From NCBI GenBank assembly GCA_963575745.1, contig CAUYUJ010015014.1, forward strand, positions 143,218 through 207,217: a stretch of DNA of 64,000 nt, in the 5' to 3' direction. Shown in pieces: positions 42,863 through 52,529 of this stretch. The DNA is from Prorocentrum cordatum (taxonomy: Eukaryota; Sar; Dinophyceae; Prorocentrales; Prorocentraceae). How positions within the stretch are numbered: position 1 is the first letter of the stretch; the number at the start of each line of letters is the position of its first letter. Both the position numbers and the translations under genes were made by a program. A model generated the notes under the pieces. The model saw only the letters and a program-made list of their open reading frames with translations. It had not been told where the DNA came from and made no database searches.

Positions 42863-43919
42863 TGTCTATTCTGGGCTTCTATATGAGCGATTGCTGGACT
42901 TTCATTTTTGTCAGTGGCTCCACGCAGTTCTACACAGTTTCCATGCCTGCCTATCAACCTCCTGCGGAAGCTTGCCTGAGCAGTCGCCTACAGGAGAAGT
43001 TCTTCCTTCCTCATAGATAGCTCCTCCAGGTCGCACCCTGGGGCTGGTCGGAAGGGCTATCCAGGCGATTCGCCGGAGGCTCCCTCACCATTTCCCATCT
43101 TGGCCGTTAAGATTTACAATGGTTTCGCGGATTGAGGGCGGATCGCTTCCAATCTGTGGTTCCCGTCCCAGCGCCACGCGCATGCGTCTAAACGGATTCA
43201 AATTGTGGTTCTCGCTGTAGCACCGCGCACAATCGCCAAAAGATCTCGCAGCAGTGTCAAGGATTCGCATGGCTAACGTCCCAGGAAAATGGGAACTATG
43301 TCGGAAATGTCAGGGCGCAACAGTCACGCTGATTCGCTGTATCGAAGTCTCGGGAAGATTCGCGTCAGGACCGTCAAGGCGCAACCGTATTGTAATTGTA
43401 TTTCGCGGCGTTGAATCGCCAGGAATGTTGTTATGGCGCAGTTCCGGATTTTCACGCGGTTGTCTTCCAACGGTTCAGTTCCCGTTGTGAAAATGAAATG
43501 TTGTAAGGGCTTATGAAGAGGGAATTTGGAGGGAGGGTTTTGCAATATCGTTGATGAGTCTTGGGTTCGCATTTGTCCTCCTCTTCCTTTTTTTCCTCCT
43601 CCTCCTCCTCCTCCTCCTCCTTCTCCTCCTCTTTCTTCTCGTCTCCATCATGCAACCGGCGAGTCCGGTCCAAATTCGTTCCCACATGTGTTCAACATCT
43701 GGCCCCCAAATCATGGCAAAGTCGGACAACGTCAGGGTCTACGTAGTAGGCGCCCATGGAACGGGCACCGCACTGAGAGTGCCGCGAGGGGGGCGGCTTT
43801 CAAAAAATCGGCGGGATCTTTTAAGTAGGCCGGGGCCTCAGAGAGGCCCCCCTGAATCTTCACAGGCCTTATCAGAAGCCCGGTTCCTTGTCAGAAACCC
43901 CTTGCTTTTCACGGGTGTC
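42863..43919. other. Probable 3' region and intergenic DNA
   Basis: No poly(A) tract was found downstream to close the retrocopy that begins at 41,263. A CCT tract lies at about 43,585-43,640. No gene recognised. Confidence 0.4.
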
Positions 43920-44081
43920 AGCCACGCGCAATTGGGGGTATGGGGGAGGGGGGGGAGGCTTCTTACAAAACACCCCTGGTTCTCAGAATGTGCGGGCCTT
44001 GTCTTTAGATGTAAGGCCCGCGCCTTCTAAGAAACACACTTCTAAGAAGCCTTCCACCCTACCCCCTCTCTGCGCGCCGCC
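43920..44081. mobile_element. MITE-like element, family J, copy 2
   Basis: Left GCCACGCGC...GGGGGTATGGGGGAGG...AGGCTTCTTA mirrors right TAAGAAGCCTTCCACCCTAC...CCCC...GCGCGCCGCC. An inner stem GCGGGCCTT/AAGGCCCGC is perfect. The transcript would fold as a long hairpin. Related to 15,053-15,194. Confidence 0.65.
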
Positions 44082-45794
44082 AGCCCTGCTATTCACGAGG
44101 GGATCCGGGCGCCCATACATTTTACTCTCGTCGTTCTGACGCACAGCCAGGGTCGTGAACAAAAGCAGAACGTGTTGCTTAGTTGTTTTGTGGTTTCGGC
44201 CTCTGGGGACCGCTTCCCCGCCCCTGGACCAAACAACTATTTGAGATGAAACGCTGGCCCCTGGGAAAGCAGAACTTCCGGAGACCCCGCCTTGAGTAAA
44301 CAAAGGTGTCGGATAGTTGAGGAATCGCGACGCCAGGCTTTATGTATTTCTGCTTCTGAGGGCCCTCGTCAGGGTCCAGGACCCGAGTGGGGTACCGATG
44401 GCAGAATAGATGTACCAGATTGTTTGTTCTTCCCGTCGCATCTGCGAATAATGCGTGGGATGTTCGTAGATCGCGAACCTTCTCAGCATTCTTGGTAGAT
44501 TCGTCGAATATTTAGAGTTTGGGGTAACTTAGCTCTGTTGTCGATCTCCTATCGACTGGGGGTCCGCGCCAGTTTTGCGGATCGAAGAACAGCGTTTCCG
44601 GACGGGAGGACAGTCCCCCCGTGAAAGGGTCGAGGCGTCTGCTAAAACAAAACAAACACGACGACGGAGGTCTGGGCGGCTTCACGCGCACTCCTCGGGA
44701 GGAGGTTCGAGGACGGTCGAGGAAGATCGAAGAGGAGATCGAGGGATCGAGGATCTTGAGGTCGAGGGTCTAAGGGGATCGAGGATCGAGGAAGAGGTCG
44801 AGGGCTTGAGGAGATCGAGGGATCGATGAAGAGATCGGGGATCGAGGTCGAGGGCTTGAGGGGATCGAGGATCGAGGGATCGATGCATCGAGGATCGAGG
44901 AGGATCGAGGCTCGATGAGGTGGCCCCAACGGGAGTGTGGGGCAAGGTCTGCACGACCGAAGCGGGTACGGAAAGCAGAGGAGGTGGAGACCAACAGCAG
45001 CCCTTCCCCATCATGAATATGGCTCTCCGTAGGGATCGCCGCGGACGGCTCCCATTTACAGCAACGTCGCCTGCCCAACATCGACCATTGCCGCCTTTGT
45101 ACATACCATGTTGGCTTGGATAGTCGGTTTGCATAGGGCGCGGCTGATCATTTTCTTTTAGTCGTCTTTCTCTTCCTTCGTTCCTTCTTCTTATTTTTAT
45201 GTGTGAGCGGCACAGATCTGACACGATCAGTCCCTTCGCGTGTGCAGTCGGACCGAGTTGTAAGATCAAGCTCGGTTTGGGGATGGTACCCTAATGCTCT
45301 TCGTGACGGTTGGATGTGTTTGTGCATTCTGGGGGGGTACTTTAGGATGCTCTGTGTGTTTTGGCCGGCGAAGGGTCTCATGCTTTTGAAGGATGTTCTT
45401 GTGGCCTGGGTCCGACGCATTCGATCGCAAGTGCGTTGTTCTTGTTCATCCTCATCTCGCCTCATCCCTCCCCCTCGGCGCTGCCTCTGCCGCATCGTCG
45501 CTGTTTCTCGCTGCGTCATGGTTTCCTCTTCCTCGCCCTCCCTGGGCGACGCCAGGCTCAGCTGCGCAGCCGTCGCCACTGCCGTGAGCTCGCGGGGGAC
45601 GTCCTGCGGAGGTGGGTGTGGAGCTGCGCAGCGCCGAGCGGGCCCCTGGCCCTCCGAGGGCGCCGCGAGCTGCGCAGCTGCCCCGGCTCTCGTGGGACGG
45701 GCGGGGTGGGCTCCATCGGAGTGCCGGGACCCGGGCGGGACCTCGCTCTCCGTGGGGTGCGCTGTGCCACCGCCGCCACTTCTCAGAGAAGGAA
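44082..45794. other. Intergenic DNA with GAGGATCGAGG minisatellite
   Basis: The minisatellite is at 44,700-44,925. A K-type motif (CCCCCCGTGAAAGGGTCGAG) lies near 44,600-44,640. Long frames at 45,203-46,045 have no domain and are interrupted in concept by family C copy 4. No gene recognised. Confidence 0.45.
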
Positions 45795-45945
45795 GAAGCG
45801 CCCATACCTTGACCACTTCGCACGCTTTCCCCTTGTGCGGCCTCCTTGCAGGCCCTCGTCGCCACCGCTGGATTCGCCACGAAATCCTGGTCATAGCGCA
45901 CCCAGGGAGAGGTCCCAGGAGTAGCGCTATCGGTGCTTGTTGGTC
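45795..45945 (+). mobile_element. Inverted-repeat element, family C, copy 4
   Basis: Left GAAGCGCCCATACCTTGACC, interior GGCCCTCGTCGCCACCGCTG and GATTCGCCACGAAATCCTGG, right GGAGTAGCGCTATCGGTGCT. The right end, inverted, pairs with the left. Confidence 0.6.
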
Positions 45946-48120
45946 TCCAATGTTGATGCTCTCCTCAGGGGTCCAGCGGAGCGCGGGGCCGCGCACACCC
46001 GAGCGGGACTTTGCCCCATCGGTGCTGCCCAGTGTGCAACTGTAGTGCTGTTTCTGTGCCCTGGGAGGTTCCAGCAGACGCGGGCACGTTGTTGCTCTCT
46101 TCGGTGCTCAGCCCAGGCAGGACATCGCACTTCCTGGTCACTGCCAACTGCGCAAGTGTCGCCGCTTTCGCGTACGCTGCCTCGTCGCCACGACGTCGTT
46201 GTCTATGGCAGCTACACAGGCGCCGTCGACATGGAAGGCATCTGGATGCACCCGTACGGCATGCATTCCAGGGCCACGACGTCGGCCAACGTCCCTGATC
46301 TGCGACTCTCGAGGGCCGCCCGCGGACCTGGCGGTTCGCCTGCGGACGTCCAGCGTCCGCACGGCAATCTGAACGAAAGGGGCCGGGAGACTCGCAGGCA
46401 CGGCGTCGCCACCGCGCGAATCAGCGCCCCCACGCGCTTCCCCACGCGCGTCGCACCCATGCACGGAGCGCCCGGCTGCGACATGATTGCCCGCAGCGAA
46501 TGGTGCAGTTTGCGACCACGAGGGTGGCGCTACACAGCACGGTGGCTTTGTCACGGGTGATGTGACAGAGTCGTGTTCGGCGCCAGCGGCGGCGCGTCAT
46601 GTCTCCTCGCCCTCCACCTGTTCCCCCCGTGATGAGAATCGCCTTGCCCGTGGTGCCGCGCCCTTTGTGTTCCTCACGCCGCCTCTCGTCCCCATCGTTG
46701 TCGTCCATGTTCCGTGTTACGTTTCCCCTTCGTCGCCTTCTTGGTGCCGCGGCACACGGGCTCCTTCGAAGCGCGCAGCAGCAAGATTTCTTGCAGGTTT
46801 TGCCCGGGAGCGCGGGCCCCGTCTTGCGTGGCAGCTTCGTCGCCCGTCGGTTTTCGCCGTGCGTGCGCTGCTCGGGGCGCGCGGCCGCCGACGACGCGCG
46901 CACCCGACGTCCGGCACGCAGGGGACGACGGCGGGCAGCCGTTCAAGCGAGGCAGCCGACGGAAGCGCGAGGCGACGACGGGGACGACGACGAGCACGTT
47001 GACGTTGACGGCGGCGGCGGCGACGGCGACGACGACGACGACACGAGCCAGCCCGCCTGGACATTCGCGGGTCGTCTCCCCGGGCCAGCGTGCGGCCCTC
47101 GCTCGGCCAGCTCGAAGACCTCCGGGTCCTCCCTGCGCCTCTCCCTGGGGGCCCGCTGGGGCACGCGCGGAGGCCGGGGAGGTCCCCGCCACGGGCGCGC
47201 GGAGAGGCCAGCGTCAGCGTGGGCTTCCCAGCGAGGCTCGAGAGCGAGCTTCTGGGGGCCCTCGTGGGGCGGTCCGGGGGCGCTGATGGGCGCTCTTGGG
47301 GCTGTCTGGGGTTTCTCTGGGTCCCCTCCTGGGGGGCCATCTTGGAGACACTTGCGGGTCCCAGTAGCCCACCGGGGGCCAAAACGGCGAGAACGCAACA
47401 CACATTGAACACGCATTTGTTCTGAAAGATTTCGGCCTCATGGGGGCCCCCTTGGGAGGCTCAGTCGGGGGGCGCGTGTGGGCGTTTGCGGGCGGTCCTG
47501 AGGATTGTTGCGCGCACGTTGGAGGCCACAGTCAACCCGCATAGCAAGGATGAACAACTCTCCATGGCTACCCTGGCATCCTTCCCCCCTGTCCCATCCT
47601 TGGCCGCTTTCGGTGGCCGCGCCCCGCTCGCAGAGCGTCGACATGGCCTTCTAAGGCCCTTGCATCTTTGTGGCGCGTCCTTCATGCACGGGCTGACTGC
47701 ATCTTGAACCACCATGCGTTTTCTTGGGCGCTCCTGGAGGCCATCTTGGGCCCACCAGGGCTGAGCCTAAACAGTGTTCTTCGTTTTCGTCCTGTTTTCG
47801 TTTTCCCTCGTTTTGTCTTCAGTCCATCTCTACCGCAGAGGGAAGTCGAAACGGAAACGGCCCACGAAATCGCCGAAGCACTGGTCAGGTCCAGCCCTGG
47901 GGCACGTTTCCCGCAAGACCCCTTTCCTTCGACGCGACGCGCCCTCGACATCAGCCCTTCTCGCGGCAGTTCGCCCGTGGGCCGCTTCTGGGCGGGCTGG
48001 CAAGGAGGCGAGACGCATCGCAAAGCGATGTTGTTTCTGAGGGGCCGGCAAATTTCTTTCACGGGGGCGCGATAAACACTCGCGGATGGGATAGGCTGGG
48101 AAAGAACAGATAACTCAAAC
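45946..48120. other. Intergenic DNA including repeat D copy 1
   Basis: No convincing gene. 46,030-46,560 has moderately protein-like frames without domains. 46,975-47,040 has a GACGACGAC stretch, and 47,100-47,350 belongs to the CTTGGGGCC minisatellite class. Repeat D lies at 47,386-47,672. Confidence 0.4.
47386..47672 (+). repeat. Segmental repeat D, copy 1
   Basis: Nearly the same as 52,146-52,430 (shared runs include CGCGCACGTTGGAGGCCACA, CTCTCCATGGCTACCCTGGC and CGCCCCGCTCGCAGAGCGTC). A third fragment, CAGTCAACCCGCATAGTAAG, is at about 52,087-52,106. The frame is conserved (ARTLEATVNP...MATLASFP), but substitutions fall freely, so coding is doubtful. Confidence 0.8.
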
Positions 48121-48134
48121 AACTTCGCCAACGA

Positions 48135-48169
48135 TCCGTAGCCATTTTGGCTCAAGCCTCTGGCTCAAG
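48135..48169 (+). other. Spliced leader plus truncated relict leader
   Basis: Perfect 22-nt leader at 48,135-48,156 (starts TCCGTAGCC, ends GGCTCAAG), followed directly by CCTCTGGCTCAAG (48,157-48,169), a worn 13-nt version of the usual 15-nt relict. Two leaders in series mean that the parent gene was itself a retrocopy that was transcribed and trans-spliced again. Confidence 0.9.
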
Positions 48170-48197
48170 CACTTCCTTCCCGTGTGGCGCGGAGATC

Positions 48198-50282
48198 ATG
48201 CTGGATCGGACATGGGCAACGGGCGGGCCAAAGTGCGTGGCTCTTCTGTCCGTCGTGGGCGTGGTCTTGATCGCTGTTTCCAACGATGCTATCGTGAACG
48301 ACGGGTGGAGGGTGGCGCACGGAGTGGAGCAGATCTCAGCGGCATCTACCGCAGTAGCAGTCACGACCAGCACCAGTGACATGGCATCCGACCAAGTCGT
48401 CGTCAACATCGGATCAAGCTGGGAGAACCACATATGTGTAAACGCTACTTCATCAATCAGTTGTGACGTTGAGGCTGCCCAGCACGGATCAAGGCTCAAC
48501 AGAGATTTCTCCGGGTCGACAGAGACATTCCATGTGGTGGCGTATGGCAGTTGAGTTTGCGTGAAACGTACCGACGACGCTGTGGGTGGATGGGGTATGA
48601 ATTTAACGATCAGGTGTACGAGGTCGGCTGCGGCAGTCACCAGCCCGATCACGAATCCCATACCGCGCCGACATGTGCAGGCGTGGCTTGAAGAGATGTA
48701 TCCTAAACCAGAGCCGCAATTGCTTCACGCGAGGCTATCGTTTCAAGACACGTCGGCTTTTCCGCACAAGCCGTTGGTCTCCATAGGCGCTATGTGCGAC
48801 TGGCTGTTTATAGAGAACATGGCTGGCCCGCGCTTCCCCCTGCAATTCGTGAAGGTCCGCTCGCCCCCGAGGACTGTTTTCTTGGACTTGAGGTTCGACT
48901 TGAGAAAGATGATCCGCTTACTCAAGAACGATGTGTTTCCCTACATCGATAAGCCGGTCGTGGTCCTCACCACGTCGCAAGACAGGACAATTCCACGTCA
49001 GCGTGACCGCCGATTTGGGAATATCACTGGTGTAATGTTGCGGAGTTTTGCCAGGTTGTTGGATGATCGTCTGATCGAGCGGTGGGTGACAGAGAATTTC
49101 GACGATTCTACATTCCACGATAAGCTTGCTGGGATTCCGACTGGATTATACACGCCCAACTGCGAGATTGCAGGACAAGCTAATCAGGATTGCAGTCAGG
49201 AGTGGTGGTCGGTAATCAAGGCTGGATGGCTTGTGCCTCTGTCGCAAAGGCCGCTCACTGTGAGCTGCAATGGCAGGCGTCATGACGAAGAGGCCACGGG
49301 CCAGTTCACCGACAGGGTCAACGCGCTCAACAACTGCAGACCAGGCGGCTCATGGGGAGACTTCTCTGAGTTTCGAGGCGAGATGTTAAGCAATCAGTTT
49401 GCTGCTTGGTGGCAGAATCACTCTTTCGTCCTTTGCCCTCACGGCGGTGGCCTTGACCCCAGCCCAAGGACTTTCATGGCCATCGCCTCTGGCACTATCC
49501 CAATCGTGCAGAGTACGCCTGGTCTGGACACGGTCTACTGTCAGCTCCCTGTGGCGTTTGTGCGTGATTGGGAGCCAGCGTCCATCTCCGTCGAGAAGCT
49601 GCAGCGCTGGCGGGATTATCTGGCGCCCCAGTATGAAGATCCCGAGCTTGTGGCGAAGGTGATCGCCAGACTCACAATGAAGCATTGGTGGGAGGGGACA
49701 GTCAATCGCACAGTCAGGATGACGAACAAGACGAAGAGGAAGACAAATGATAAAAGGAGGAAGGCCGCCGCGCAGACAGCAGTGGGCATCCAAAGGGCTC
49801 CCACGCAGGAGGGTGCCGCGCAGACAGCGGTGGGCATCCAGAGGGCTCCCACGCAGCACGAGGAGGGTGCCGCTCAGACAGCAGGGGGCATCCAGAGGGC
49901 TCCCACCCAGAAAGAGGGCGACGAGCGAACAGCAGTGGGCAGCGAGCACATCCCTACGCAGGAAGAGAGCGCCGCGGAGATAGAAGCGGGCATCCAGAGG
50001 GCAGCGGGGCAGAAGGCAGGCTCCAGGCGGAGAAAGGGGGGCGGCAAGCAGAGAAGCTCACACGAGACAACCAGGCCGCGCACAGAACATGCTGGGAGCG
50101 CTGCGCAAGCGGCACCGGGCAGCCCGAGGGTCGCGAGGGAGCCGATCAAGAATGGCTCCCGGCAGCAAAGGAAAAGTGGCGGCGAGAGCATGGAGGAGAT
50201 CGCCAGGCGGCGGAAAGAAATAAGGGTCGCAAAAAGACGGGCAGATGAAGCAGCGGCTCGCGCACGCGCGCAGGGGACTTGA
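48198..50282 (+). pseudogene. Exostosin-like (GT47) glycosyltransferase, membrane-anchored, broken frame
   Basis: From ATG 48,198 a short cytoplasmic part is followed by a hydrophobic stretch CVALLSVVGVVLIAVSNDA (about residues 13-31), a type II signal anchor. The main part reads WLEEMYPKPEPQ..., MCDWLFIENMAG, ...RQRDRRFGNITG and the nucleotide-sugar region HGGGLDPSPRTFMAIASG with TIPIVQSTPGLDTVYCQLPV and FVRDWEPASISVEKL. That arrangement resembles the C-terminal half of exostosin-family transferases, which build polysaccharide chains in the Golgi. The reading frame stops in phase at TGA 48,552. Alternatively a more protein-like path uses another phase from about 48,460 to 48,690 (QLSLRETYRRRCGWMGYEFN, DQVYEVGCGSHQPDHESHT). 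Since the copy comes from mRNA, introns cannot explain either break. The tail (49,770-49,990) has five imperfect AAQTAVGIQRAPTQ repeats, then a basic region. Substrate unknown. Confidence 0.65.
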
Positions 50283-50442
50283 AGGAGCAGCAGGAGGAGG
50301 GCTCCCCGCCGCGCCCCTCGGCAGCGGGCCGCCCGGGAGACGGCGCGGAGCAGCTGCAGCGTGCCCGCGGCGAGCGCGAGCCTCGGCGGCCGCCCTCGCG
50401 CGGGTGCGCCGGGCGGCCGCGGGGCCTCGGGCGGCTCGGGTG

Positions 50443-51315
50443 CGAGCTGGACGTTGTGAGCTACAGCGACGGCAGCTCGCACTGTCGCTGCTCAGTGGGA
50501 TGTCAGAAGACTGGGTAGTCGAAGGCCAGACTGTCAGATTGGATTGGGCCCCAAGGGTCAATCTGGCCTGGCCAAGCTGGACGATTTGGGTGATTCGCCA
50601 GACTGGATTCGCGCTGGCTCCCTCGCCAGATTGCCCCCGTTTGCCAGATTGGGCCTGCCAGACTGGCGCCAGATTGGCTTCGACTACCCAGGAAGAGGAT
50701 GTGGAGCGCCAAGTTGTCTGCTACATCGCTGGAGTCAGGAGTGTCCGGAAGACGGGGGATGGCAGCACGCTCTGGAGCTACCCGCCGGCAGGTGGGAAGC
50801 TCAGTTGGAGCCCGCCGTCATCATTGGCAGCGCTGGGGCCAGCGCCTGCGAGAAGGGTGGACACTGACAGCAGGCCCTGCCGCTGCTCAGCAATATGTGG
50901 CAGCCGGCATCGGAGCCCAACGTGGTCAGTTACAGCAGTGGGATCAGAGTGTGCGTGAAAGGCGGACAATGGCAGCAGGCTGTCCCGGTCGGCGAGTTTG
51001 TGCCGCGAAGTTGGAGCCGCGAGTGTGTGACGCCATCGGTTACAACTTTGCTGCAACGCGTGCGGGGGAGGCGGCCAGTGGCAGCAGGCACTGTCGCTGC
51101 TCAGCGAGATGTGGTAGGCGACGCTGCAGCCAGACGCTTTCAGCTACAATGCCGAGATCAGCGCTGGTGGGAAGGCCAGGTAGTGGGTGCAGGCTCCGTC
51201 GCTCCTCAGCGAGATGCGAGGGGCAGTTTGAGCCAGACGTCCTCAGCTACAGCGCTGGGATCAGCGCGTGTGGCGGCGGCGGGAAGTTGCAACACGCACT
51301 GCTCTCGCACTGAGG
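50443..51315 (+). pseudogene. Decayed pentatricopeptide repeat (PPR) array
   Basis: PPR-like 35-residue units appear in all three plus frames: CELDVVSYSDGSS (about 50,440), SLLSGM + EDVERQVVCYIAGVRSV (split by a later insertion), EAQLEPAVIIGSAGASACEK (about 50,785), MWQPASEPNVVSYSSGIRVC then VKGGQWQQAV (about 50,895), GGGQWQQALSLLSEMW and ATLQPDAFSYNAEISA (about 51,065-51,160), and QFEPDVLSYSAGISAC (about 51,225). Stops and shifts separate them. PPR proteins bind organelle RNA; the SYSAGISACEKGGQWQQAL style is typical of dinoflagellate PPR proteins. It lies downstream of the GT47 frame within the same retrocopy, as a 3' part of the transcript. Confidence 0.7.
50511..50691. mobile_element. 181-bp MITE-like element inside the PPR remnant
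   Basis: Perfect 14-bp terminal inverted repeat CTGGGTAGTCGAAG (50,511-50,524 and inverse 50,678-50,691). Flanking 5-bp duplication GAAGA (left 50,506-50,510, right 50,692-50,696). The interior carries many CCAGA(C/T)TGG units in both orientations. Removing element plus one GAAGA (186 bp, 62 codons) rejoins SLLSGMSE with EDVERQVVCYIAGV in frame. Confidence 0.85.
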
Positions 51316-51356
51316 ACTGTGGCAAGCTTAACAAAAAAAAAAAAACTTCGCCAACG

Positions 51357-51700
51357 ATGGCCGGCGGGGAGCCCCCCGCGGGAGCTTTCCCCCCCTGGCG
51401 GTTCCGAGCCCCGCCCCTGCGGCCTCAGGCGGCGGCTCCGCCGCCCGCGCCGCCGGGCGGCGCCGCTGCGGGCGCGGAGGCGGTCGAGTGGGTGGAGATC
51501 GCCGGCGGCGACGGCGGGCCCCGCACCGCGGGGCGCAGGAGATACAGAGGGAGGGGACAAAAACACAGAGACACAAGGGATCGTCGATCCCCCAGAAGGT
51601 ATGCGAAGCTGTGGGAGAAGTGGGGGGGGGAGACAGAACATGGGGAGTCCTGTTATTTGTGTCTACTTATTTGTGTGTCCCAGGGCCCCTTCAGAGACGG
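51357..51700 (+). CDS. Candidate reading frame beginning at the retrocopy's 3' target duplication
   Basis: ATG 51,357 overlaps the last bases of the right target duplication (ACGATGGCCGGC) and opens MAGGEPPAGAFPPWRFRAPP, a Pro/Ala-rich stretch, then EAVEWVEIAGGDGGPR and an Arg-rich part YRGRGQKHRDTRDRRSPRR. The frame remains open to 51,998 but soon enters repeat I. It may be the 5' coding part of a gene whose leader region was separated by the retrocopy. No domain is recognised, and low complexity limits confidence. Confidence 0.25.
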
Positions 51701-51779
51701 GGGCCGATGCAAACGGGGGTCAGCCATAGCGCTGGATCTTGCAGAAGCCTGCAGAGCCAGGGGTGCACTGATCTGGGCC

Positions 51780-52000
51780 TCCCAGATGGGGTCGGAGCAG
51801 ATGGGGTCGGAGGGTCGCGGCGCCGCATCGCCGATGCATCTGCGATGCGGCTCCGTGTGGAGCCTGGTTCTCTCCGTGCCGGCGCCGCCGATGCATCGCC
51901 GACGTCGCCGATATGTCGGCGATGCATCGCCGATACGTTGGCGATGCGGCACGATCCTCCGACCCAATCTAAGCGGACCCCATATAGGAGGCCTCTAATT
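51780..52000 (+). repeat. Repeat I, locus 3
   Basis: GATGCGGCTCCGTGTGGAGC, repeated GCCGATGCATCGCCGA/GGCGATGCATCGCC units, then GGCACGATCCTCCGA and AGGAGGCCTCT. Related to 33,360-33,560 and 17,306-17,539. Confidence 0.65.
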
Positions 52001-52145
52001 AACCTGGGCTTGGGTGCAGGAGCCTGCAAGATCTAGCAGGATCCTGTGAAGCCTGATTGGCCCAGGCTTGCGTTGACCCGGGTCAGCTGCAGTCAACCCG
52101 CATAGTAAGGGTGGGCAATCTTTCCAAGGGAACCCTTGCGAGAAT

Positions 52146-52430
52146 GGCGAGAACGCAAAACACATTGAGAACGCATTGGTTCTGAGGAATTTGGGCCTTC
52201 TGGTGGCTCCATTGGGAGGCTCAGTCAGGGGGCACTTGGTGGCGTATGGGTGCGGTCCTGAGTATTCTTGCGCGCACGTTGGAGGCCACAGTCAACCCAC
52301 ATATTAAGGATGAGCAACTCTCCATGGCTACCCTGGCATCCTTCCCCCTCGGCCCATCCTTGGCCGCTTTCGCTGGCCGCGCCCCGCTCGCAGAGCGTCG
52401 ACATTGCCTTCCAAGGCCCTTACATCCTCA
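52146..52430 (+). repeat. Segmental repeat D, copy 2
   Basis: Copy of 47,386-47,672 with scattered substitutions; see that entry. The two copies lie on either side of the retrocopy at 48.1-51.4 kb. Confidence 0.8.
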
Positions 52431-52529
52431 CCGCGCGTTCGCATGATACCAGGAATTCTTCGAGAGGAGATGTTGGTCCCGGGATTCAGCGCCGCGGGTC
52501 TTTGTAAGGCTCGCGGGCGGCCAGCAGGG

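Larger units (their letters stand above)
48121..51358 (+). mobile_element. Processed retrocopy: spliced leader, body, poly(A), 15-bp target duplication
   Basis: AACTTCGCCAACGAT at 48,121-48,135 is repeated perfectly at 51,344-51,358. Directly inside the left copy is a perfect 22-nt dinoflagellate spliced leader (48,135-48,156). Directly inside the right copy is a run of 13 A (51,333-51,345). Between them lies an intronless GT47-type reading frame and about 1 kb of decayed PPR sequence. Mature-mRNA 5' and 3' ends between target duplications are the signature of LINE-mediated retroposition. The 15-bp duplication still being perfect suggests the insertion is fairly recent compared with the leader stack at 41.3 kb. 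Confidence 0.9.

Noticed and set aside
42863-43100. Poly(A) and target duplication for the 41.3-42.9 kb retrogene
   Set aside because: No A run and no repeat of the sequence before 41,263 could be found downstream, so the ends of that retrocopy are left undefined.
48552-48554. In-phase TGA as a selenocysteine codon
   Set aside because: No selenoprotein logic for a glycosyltransferase. The alternative phase through this stretch is more protein-like, so frame damage is the simpler reading.
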